A DNA stretch of 64,000 nucleotides from Pomacea canaliculata (lineage: Eukaryota; Mollusca; Gastropoda; Architaenioglossa; Ampullariidae), in the NCBI RefSeq assembly GCF_003073045.1, contig NC_037602.1, positions 15,317,731-15,381,730 on the forward strand, in the 5' to 3' direction. Position 1 is the stretch's first letter. Every line of letters begins with the position of its first letter. Position numbers and translations under genes: made by a program. Shown here piece by piece: positions 56,575 to 64,000 of this stretch. Below the pieces are notes generated by a model. That model searched no databases. It saw nothing but the letters and a program-made list of their open reading frames with translations, and was not told the origin of the DNA.

Positions 56575-56829
56575 AAGTGAGTGTCCAATAAAATGATATT
56601 TATTAGAATTTGCTTTAGTAAAATTTCATTAACAGTTATACTTCTTGCAGATACGAACTTTGTTCTTCCGTTGTTGATTTCCTCGACGCGGCGTTCGAGG
56701 TTAGCTAAAGCTCCCCCTCCCCCCCCGCTCTTCCACCGACCTAGCTGGCTAAGGGGGGTCGCGGACATACCGGTGTTCGTCAGGGGGGTCGTCACATGTA
56801 AAAGGTTGAGAACCGCTGATCTACGGCAT

Positions 56830-57111
56830 GTTGCTCTCCATGACATTTAAACAATACAGACGACAGGCGGCACCTTTGATCTACACCCGCTCATATCCGA
56901 CAGAAACCTCCCAGGTGGTTGTTGACTAGTACTGCGCTCTTTGAGCTTTGTAGAGGGAGTGGATGGTGTGAAGGACATCTTTGGTGCAGAGTCTTTGCCT
57001 CCCACGCCACAACCACTCGTGCCAGACTCTATCAAATGCTGTTTCAAAGTCGACAAAGCTTTGGAAGATATCACGACGATGTTGTAGAGGCTTTCTTTTA
57101 TCAGGATGCAA
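56830..57111 (-). mobile_element. LINE reverse-transcriptase fragment abutting the hAT end
   Basis: The minus strand reads LQHRRDIFQSFVDFETAFDR, VWHEWLW, then (other frame) AVLVNNHLGGFCRI and AGVDQRCRLSSVLFKC, matching the FxDFxxAFDxVxHxxLW and GVRQGCxLSPxLFN blocks of LINE reverse transcriptases. It breaks off at the hAT terminus. I did not find the remainder on the far side of the hAT. Confidence 0.65.
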
Positions 57112-57288
57112 CGACTTGAAACTTTTAAACTAGTCTTTTCTACATCTTTTAATATGCGCTCCTGCTTGGTGTCAAGCCAGCCTCTTCTTCTCCTGGCAGT
57201 TCTTCAGCAGCAGGCTTGGTGCCACTGGGATACTTTGGATGCCACCTTACTCTGGGTGGCTGGATACCTGTGTAGTTTTGATATTGTT

Positions 57289-57292
57289 TACT

Positions 57293-57344
<52 letters not shown>

Positions 57345-57345
57345 T
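57289..57345. repeat. (TTTC)n microsatellite
   Basis: About 14 units of CTTT/TTTC. Confidence 0.97.
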
Positions 57346-57429
57346 GAAAGTGGTTTTGAACTCTTAGCTGCGAACGTTAGATTGGCGGCCCTGGAGTATC
57401 GGGGATACTCTGTCTCTTTCCCACCTGAT

Positions 57430-60140
57430 TGAGAAGCACATCTTGTAGTGGTCAACATCCTGGCCTCTGGCAGTTACCAGTGTCAGATGATGTCAGGCTA
57501 TGTACGGCTATCCAGACCCTTTTCTATAGTATAGCCAGGTCTGTAGCCCCTACTATTGTGGTGCATTTTCCTGTTTCCTCTGCTTCACATTTCAAGACCT
57601 GTTTGGACCAGAATTCACAGAAGAGTTGCTTTGTCCCGTGTCTTGTTGTGGACTGTCTGTCATCATCAGAAGCTGCCTACTTCCCACCCCACCTCCTCCC
57701 CAGCGTCACGTGGTCATGGGTGAGCCTCATCACACCGGACACAACTTTCTCTAAAAGTTTCTGCTGTCATTGGCTGAGTACCGCCGCTAGCAGCGCCACA
57801 TTGAGATGTGTTTGCATACAAGATAATGAAGAGAAATACAAAGCTCCTGCCTTGACAATGCCATCTGTGAGAAGACAGGATGTAGGCAGGTTTGCTGTTT
57901 AGTTCAGTAGCACCGAGGTTTAGACAAGCAAAGTCTGTTGACAGGAGACTTTGTCAGTCTGCTGCGCGGGGAGAAAGATTCAGACCGGAGCGAGGTTTCA
58001 AATGATTTTTTTTCTAATTCATCAGACATTTGGGTTCCAGATATAATATAAAATCAATCTTATCAGAAAATCACAAAAGTAAACTAAGCTTATGAACATA
58101 AAGATGCCTTAGGACAATCGACTGATATGTGGTCTGATGCCTAGAGCTACGTGAGGTACATCGACAATATAAGGCTACTTCCACTGGGATAGCTTATAGC
58201 TGAGACTATTATTGTCATAAATAAAAATGTTGACATCTTGTTGACATAACTTTTAACTAATCAAATCATTTTGTCTGTCGACCCTCGATTTTCGTTATTT
58301 TAATTTAAGAAAGGAATTAATTTTTTTGTGGCAGATCATTAGCTCTGGGAAAAAAAGTTAACAACAACATCAAATACGACTACAAATCTTCTTAATGAAT
58401 TTCTGCAGGAGTGCATTACCCAAAGAGTGCAATATCAGACTCGTAAGTTGATGTTTATGCCGATGTAAGGGCTGGAGACAGCGAGGCACAGTGGTGTGGA
58501 TTAAAACTTCTTATTTATGAGTTTCATCTAGCGAATATCAACAGCTTACTGCCGTCAATGACTGACGATATAATATATGTGTCTTGCTGGCGACTCACGG
58601 AAATCAAGCAGATATCCTGCCAATATCCTGAAGCCATCCTGCCAATATCCCTGGGACGTCACCCAAGCACCCGCGGAAGATCCGGCGATCAAAGGATGCT
58701 CACTCATCACGTGACCAGTTGAGTGGCAGTTGCACGCTAGAGGACTAGGTGATGACTAACTAGTTCTGACTACTTGCAGCCAGCTCTAGCCATTACCTTT
58801 CAGCAAGATCCCACTTGTAGACCCCAGGATGGTAAGGACTAGACCCCGGGGACAGACCAGTTGTAGACAGTGTCATAGACCTGTAGACCTGCTATAGACA
58901 GGAGGGAGAACTGTTGTGGATATTTTAATGCAATTTATCTTTACATTGTGTGAAATTAGTCTTATAAGTTTTATATTTAATTTCTTACTTTAATTGTCAT
59001 GACATGTACATTCTTTAGCATGTAGCTTAGTGCTAACTGTGTTGTGTTTCATAACATGTCATTGCTAGATAGTGTTTTTATTTGTTTACTTTTTTCGGTT
59101 ATCGAGATGCTTGTGATGCTCAGCCATAAAAGTCCTCAATAAACATAACTAAAACTAAACAATAATTTTGTTGTTTGTAATAATCGAATGATTTAAGACA
59201 GACGCACACGCACATGCATTCGTGTGTCTGTCATTCTGTCTATCCGCCCTCCACCCCACCCACTCATTCCTTGCATGTGTCCGTCTACTTGTGCGTATCT
59301 AGGTCTGTCTGCTCTCAATGGACAGGTCTAGTATTTCCCTAACAAGGAGAACGAATTAAGCCCTGGTCTCGGAAGCTGGGAAACTTTTGCTGATAATCGA
59401 TGTCTGTAGAAGATGCTGGGGCAGCAGGCAGCACTGACCCCGTGCGACCCCACAGGGTTCGTTTAGTCTCGGGCCACCGGAAATGAGCTAACTTCATCCA
59501 TGGCGCCGTGTGTGTGTGTGTGCGGTGTGTGTGTGTGTGATACACAGAGAGAGAGAGAGAGAGAGCTCCACCCTCTGTGAGAACAAGCTGCAGGCAAGAT
59601 GGAAGCAGCCACAAATAGACTGGAAGCGAGGGTCTGGCAGGTGCAGGCACGTGCGGCGGACAAGTGAGAAGATACGGGTGGTACGTGAGATGACAGACGG
59701 GTGTCACGCCACGAGATACACGAGTAGCAAGCAGACGTTTGGGGCAAGTAAATGCAGTTAAGCAAATGTTTGTGCTACTTTTCTTGTTTACAAAAGATTT
59801 GTTTCTGATGCCTGCACTCGATTAGCGTGTTTATGTTTGAGATTTCTTCCTCCTTTTAAACTCAGAGCTTAAAACAGATCCTCCAGAAAACCCGAGCTAA
59901 ATAATGGGATGCTAAATCGTGGGTAAAAGGCAGGTAGCGGAATTAGTTTGGAGAAGACTTCTGTGGTACTCACCTGATGGATCACCTGTGTCCCTCGGCG
60001 GTCCCAATCTTTTCTCTCTATCAGAGGCTTTGATCGGGTAAGTCGAAGAGAAAAGAGAACTGTACACTTTGTGTCACTGAAACTAGTCATGAAATATAAG
60101 GAAAGGTATATATTATTACCTTTTTTCTTCGCTTCTCGCT
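57430..60140. other. no gene recognised
   Basis: A 157-codon frame at 57429-57902 has no recognisable domain. Short CA and GA microsatellites lie at 59510-59570. Nothing else is supportable. Confidence 0.45.
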
Positions 60141-60150
60141 TCGTATGTTT

Positions 60151-60544
60151 GGTTCCCAGTCACTTAATCCCCAGACACTTCATCCCTGACACTTCATCCA
60201 CGACACTTCATCCCCTAGACTTTTAATCCCTAAGCACTTCATCCCCAGACACTTAATCCCTAAACTAAATTCTTAACTATAAAAATTATGAAGTCAGCGA
60301 AAAATTTAATTGAAATTCAAATTCAAACCATGCTATTAACTTCAACGTCATTTGAACATCAACAACATTAGTTAAAGTTCATATAAGCTAGTAAATTTAA
60401 TGTTCTTCAACAATATGATATGAAAATTGTTCTTGAGTGTCGGGATGAAGTGTCGGGATGAAGTGTCTGGGATTAAAGTCTAGGGATGAAGTGTCGGGAT
60501 GAAGTGTCGGGATGAAGTGTCTGGGGATTAAGTGACTGGACACC
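60151..60544. mobile_element. foldback/MITE with tandem-repeat arms and 8-bp target duplication
   Basis: Arms of about 110 bp. The left starts GGTTCCCAGTCACTTAATCC, and the complement of the right starts GGTGTCCAGTCACTTAATCC. Each arm is itself built of ACACTTCATCCC(N)G repeats. The target duplication GTATGTTT is exact (60143-60150 and 60545-60552). The centre is AT-rich and non-coding. The superfamily is unproven: long repeat-bearing arms and 8-bp duplication could suit Mutator-like, P or Merlin-like elements. Confidence 0.85.
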
Positions 60545-61430
60545 GTATGTTTAAATTTCACCATGTGGGGTCGCAGTCATGAAGCTGGAGTAAGCAAAGT
60601 ATTTTGTCTCCGTGGTTATAAAGCGACCTCCAGTGTACGTGGAAGTTCTTTACCTCTGGGGTCGTTGATATAAATCAGTGGCAAAGATTTCCCGAGATGC
60701 AGTAACATAAAGCAACATCGGAGAGATCTGGATCCGACACGTGACTACACAGACAAACAAGTTGTTTACAGACATCGACTTGCCTCGCGTCACGAATACG
60801 ACCTTTGATGGCCGCTCCTTCCTTCCTGTCAAACATTAACACTGAGCATTTTCACAAAAACCTGAATCAAGTGAGCAATTCTTTGTCTTCATGTCAGCTT
60901 AAGAGGTTTCTAGCAAAGCTTTGACAAGACAAGATATTTTTGCCAGGTACACGAAGCAAGACAACATAAACATTGAGTGCAAGTGTTTTATCCAAAGGAC
61001 AACTTGAGCTTACAATGCTCTTTAGGAATTTGGACAAGTTTCGAGATTTTGTAAAAAAAAAAAAAATTCCTCTTTCGTGATGTTTTTGCTGCTTTTTTCT
61101 TGGCTTGTTTGTTCTGTAACGTTTTGCATTGACTCTAGTCTTCACATTTATTCCTTGTCTGTTTCTAACCTTGTTATCGCCAATCCAAAACTTGGGCTTT
61201 CTGTTTGTTTTGCCTCTAGCTGCTTATCTGTTTATATTTTATTGTCTTCGCTTGTTTTGTTTTGCTTGTTTGGTTGGTTTTTTTAATTGTTTGCTGCTTT
61301 TTCTTTTCTCACTATAAAAATTTGTGATTCCGTGTGGATCTCGTGAAAAAAACAAATAGTACATAAATAAAAACAGTAAGCACTCACTCACACACGATAC
61401 AAGCAGGAATGTAAACACTGTCTTTTCGTT
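60545..61430. other. no gene recognised
   Basis: AT-rich DNA with poly-A near 61052. Nothing supportable. Confidence 0.45.
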
Positions 61431-61437
61431 TTCCAGT

Positions 61438-61695
61438 TTGTGTTTACTGAAATTCTTGATGCTCTTGACCACATCATTCTTCGCCAGGTACTTCACATGT
61501 CTTTTGGTCTCTACAACACTGTCACAAAACGGTTTACAGTCCTACCTGAGAGACCACACTCAGAGATGGTCAGAATACTACCCGAGACTCCACTCCCCCG
61601 CCGTTAAGATGTTACAGTTGCTCTCTGAGTTTAATCCTTACACAATGCTTCTTGGCCTCCTCTTCAGGCTGACAAACAGTAAGAAAAGTAAATAA
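61438..61695 (+). CDS. unassigned exon-like frame
   Basis: 85 codons reading LQSYLRDHTQRWSEYYPRLH, then SPAVKMLQLLSEFNPYTMLL. Possible acceptors are TTTTCCAG (61436) and CTTCGCCAG (61488), and a GTAAGA donor lies at 61680. The helical, non-repetitive composition suggests coding. No family recognised. Confidence 0.3.
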   Translation: MCLLKFLMLLTTSFFARYFTCLLVSTTLSQNGLQSYLRDHTQRWSEYYPRLHSPAVKMLQLLSEFNPYTMLLGLLFRLTNSKKSK

Positions 61696-61999
61696 AATAA
61701 AAGTGAATTAAATAAAAAGAAAAGGTAGATGGTAAGAAATCAACAAAGAAGGAAAGAAAAGAAATAGGGAAGTTTAGGGAGGAGAAAGGAACAGCAACAA
61801 AAAAAGGAAACAAACAAAACAGTCACAAGTATTATAGCCACCAGTGTCTTCACAAACAGAAAGATCCTCGGCAAGAAACATCCTTGGAATTTACGCACGC
61901 ACTCACATTCCCATTACCTCGTCCTTGTAAGAAAAGTCCTCATCCCTGATGTCAAAAATAATTGGTTGGCAAGGAGAAGATGACTGGGAAACGGATTGA

Positions 62000-62420
62000 A
62001 ACAGCAGACAGGCTGCTAATGCTCTCCCTGTCTTCAATCACAACTACGAGGATGCTGTTGCTTTGTCCACCAAGCTCCGCTGCTGTGGCCATGCTGTAGG
62101 TCGTCGTCGTCAAAGTCAGTCAGGTGTCCACCAACTCTCCACAAAGAGTTTAGATGAGCCTGGGAATAGTCTTCCTAGTCATTACAGAGTGTCTGTGAGT
62201 GGTCAGTCTTTTAGTCTAAATAGAAAGACACGAGATAATTTTAGTTCCAAACTCTTCAAGTCGACCTCTGTGTGCTTCTTACTGTCGTCAGGTAATGGAG
62301 GGACGCTGGAGTGGGAACAGCAACTGCCACTCTTGTCAAACACAAACACTGCAAAACTGATTAGTTCAATAAAAACACGCTCTGAAAAGAAAATTATACA
62401 CCCACAGAGAGAGAACAAAT
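62000..62420 (+). CDS. unassigned coding-like frame
   Basis: The frame reads NALPVFNHNYEDAVALSTKL (about 62015-62075), then SFSLNRKTRDNFSSKLFKST and GGTLEWEQQLPLL. No stop for about 400 bp. No domain recognised. It may be a remnant of a gene or repeat. Confidence 0.25.
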
Positions 62421-62567
62421 GAACAACAAATAAACATGACTTTGTTCGCGAGGGTAACAGAATAAGCGAAAGTTAAGCTTTTTTGCATCTAATACTTGAA
62501 CTAAATAAAATTATTAGAGTAATTCAGAACAAGACAATAAAAACATAAATTATAATGTGTACAAATA

Positions 62568-62569
<2 letters not shown>

Positions 62570-62626
<57 letters not shown>

Positions 62627-62700
62627 TTTGTAAAGCCCATACTCACACTCCTAAGGAACATGCTTTTAGCGCTTCAGAACAAGAACAAAAAGGTGTTGTA
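62570..62700 (-). mobile_element. SINE/LINE tail with (TAA)n
   Basis: (ATA)n microsatellite at 62563-62625, followed by TTTGTAAAGCCCATACTCAC and CTTTTAGCGCTTCAGAACAA. It matches 24180-24275. The complement ends in the (TTA)n tail typical of such repeats. Confidence 0.6.
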
Positions 62701-62730
62701 GGTGTTGGAGATGTCCCACTTTGAATTTGT

Positions 62731-62800
62731 ACAGAGAGAGAAAGAGAGAAAGAGAGAAAGAGAGAAAGAGAGAAAGAGAGAAAGAGAGAAAGAGAAAGGG
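62731..62800. repeat. (GAGAAA)n microsatellite
   Basis: AGAGAGAAAG units in tandem. Confidence 0.95.
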
Positions 62801-63033
62801 ATAGGAGGAGAGAGGCAAATGACATGCCGTCCTCTGGTATCCAGCTGTAGAGGATGCTCACCCCCGACTCCCTCTCCCCCCACATCCCCATGTACCACAC
62901 GTTGTGCAATGAGGCGTGACGTGGACGGAAGGGGAGAGAAGCATTTAATGGTTGCGGTTCCTGACCTCCATGTCATGGCGGGAGACAGGGACCAGCCCGT
63001 CACACGGGGTGAAAAATCGGTCTCGTGCTTTTA

Positions 63034-63584
63034 CAGTGATACCTCGGTTCTCGAACGCCTTGACTTTCGACCAAATCGGTATTCGACCAGGAAATTCGAG
63101 AAAATTTTGTCTTGGAATCCGAACAAATATTTGGAACTCGAACATCCGAACGTCCGAGATGAGCCGAGTTGAGCCGAGTTGAGCCGAATGGCGTTCATTC
63201 GGCCCAGCGCGCCTTGCTTGCGTCATCAGTGACAATAACCATCCCCCTTCCCTCCTCCCTCCACATTCATTCCCTCCTGCCATAAAGTTTGGTACAGGTA
63301 CAGTAAATGAAACACAATTTACTGTACTGTACTGTACAGTACATTTTATTTTATTTTTGTTTTGTTTTAATAAATACACGTTTATTTCTTATTTCTTGTT
63401 GAGACTCATGTTGTTCTACATATTATATACAAATTAGGCCAGTAAATAGCCATTTTTTGGGGCTTGGAACGAATTAATCCAGTTTCCATTATTTCCTATG
63501 GGTTTCATTGCTTCGGTTCTCGAACAATTTGGTTCTCGACCGTCCTCCCGGAACGAATTATGTTCGAGAACCGAGGTATCACTG
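63034..63584. mobile_element. Tigger/pogo-type MITE, 551 bp
   Basis: Inverted repeats CAGTGATACCTCGGTTCTCG and its complement, with TA on both sides (63032-63033, 63585-63586). Subterminal TCGAACA-type repeats and a GAGCCGAGTT tandem lie inside. No coding capacity. Ends and TA duplication fit Tigger/pogo elements. Confidence 0.88.
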
Positions 63585-63589
63585 TATAT

Positions 63590-63744
63590 CTGAGAGGCTC
63601 GACACCGCCAGTGGTTTCGCGGATTTCATGCTCCAGTGGTTTGATGTAGAAATGGTTTGGTGTTCCAGTGACAGACCCAGCGCCTGGATATTCCAACGAC
63701 TTTACAGCAAAGTTTACAGACATTCTACTGAGTTCATAGGTTGA
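63590..63744 (+). CDS. unassigned frame beside the MITE
   Basis: It reads RLDTASGFADFMLQWFDVEM, then SSDRPSAWIFQRLYSKVYRH, and stops at TAG/TGA near 63742. It has exon-like composition and is cut off on the left by the MITE. No family recognised. Confidence 0.25.
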
Positions 63745-63848
63745 CTGGTGTGATAACCTGACTGATGATGTCTTGTGATTTGTGTGTTGTAGGTACAGGA
63801 AATAATAATAAATCATGTATATAGTTGACTGAATGCTCAACTCGTTGT

Positions 63849-63851
<3 letters not shown>

Positions 63852-63909
<58 letters not shown>

Positions 63910-63915
63910 AACACA
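63852..63915. repeat. (TC)n(AC)n microsatellite
   Basis: TC repeat of about 40 bp running into an AC repeat. Confidence 0.97.
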
Positions 63916-64000
63916 TGTGTAATTAATCACAAATAAATGTATATACCTCACCACAAGCTCCATAAGAGAAATGTCGAAGCTGATTATTAAGTCATTTCTA
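63916..64000. other. window end, nothing recognised
   Basis: Short AT-rich end of the window. Confidence 0.4.

Larger units (their letters stand above)
54627..56818 (+). mobile_element. hAT transposon of ZBED5/FAM200-like type, broken
   Basis: Frames in order: zf-BED (54663-55050; CVVCLAILAPESMKPNKLRR then HLETRH); central region from about 55065 (GESLILPAAMDIVRTMIGED, ALQLDEATDTAGDSHLIAYI, GLCTDGAPAMAGKKQGLQSL, THCMIHREVLASKDL); 55742-56452 (CESRWLSRGKALARVFELRE, and later residues); and the dimerisation end CEQGFSALAALKSKYRNRVD in a further frame. At least three frame changes, one at an A-run near 55015. The right terminal repeat CAGCGGTTCTCAACCTTTTA (complement) ends at 56818. The left repeat was not found. 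Confidence 0.88.

Noticed and set aside
57429-57902. 157-codon plus-strand frame
   Set aside because: No recognisable domain, no splice context, and composition not distinct from flanking DNA.

Overview
The window looks like nuclear DNA of a lophotrochozoan animal, most likely a gastropod mollusc. This is an inference. It has spliced genes with GT..AG introns, tRNA-derived SINEs, decayed LINEs, hAT, Tigger/pogo and KDZ-type DNA transposons, two Ty3/gypsy-type LTR elements and many microsatellites. I see no bacterial operon, rRNA, genuine tRNA gene or CRISPR array.

Region 1 (about 1.6-12.2 kb, + strand) holds the middle exons of a lysosomal glucosylceramidase (GBA, family GH30). The cysteine-rich N-terminus, the acid/base NEP motif and the nucleophile TEAC motif can all be read. 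The exon with the nucleophile is split two bases-of-codon-clean after TEAC by a complete-looking 5.7 kb antisense LTR retrotransposon (6479-12152) with a perfect 5-bp target-site duplication and almost identical LTRs. Its domain order is protease, integrase, reverse transcriptase, RNase H, the Gmr1-type arrangement. The last roughly 125 codons of GBA are not recognisable downstream, so this copy is probably broken.

Region 2 (12.5-18.2 kb) is repeat debris: a second, broken Ty3/gypsy element of Mag-like type, a 1.17 kb tandem duplication of its 5' end, and a LINE tail.

Region 3 (about 19.2-31.5 kb, + strand) is the most interesting host locus. It is a multi-exon gene whose product reads, in order: a unique N-terminus, an Arg/Gly-rich stretch, a KH-like RNA-binding segment, a NERD-type nuclease-related domain, and a superfamily 1 helicase (Walker A, DE box and C-terminal motifs). 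The same locus carries an in-frame stop, a frame change at Walker A, a SINE inserted into a coding exon with an 11-bp target duplication, a Tigger-derived MITE and a 3.2 kb hAT element in introns. It may be a decaying paralogue, or sequence errors may add to the damage.

Region 4 (31.5-64 kb) has no intact host gene that I can recognise. It holds A-rich and microsatellite tracts, SINE tails, opposing LINE fragments (36.7-37.9 kb), a KDZ-like transposase remnant (42.0-43.0 kb), an 11-bp minisatellite open in all three frames of one strand (45.5-46.0 kb), a 29-bp minisatellite within LINE debris (51-53 kb), a ZBED-like hAT transposase (54.6-56.8 kb), a LINE fragment (56.8-57.1 kb), a foldback element with an exact 8-bp target duplication (60.15-60.54 kb) and a Tigger-like MITE (63.03-63.58 kb). 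A few unassigned exon-like frames lie at 61.4-62.4 and 63.6 kb.
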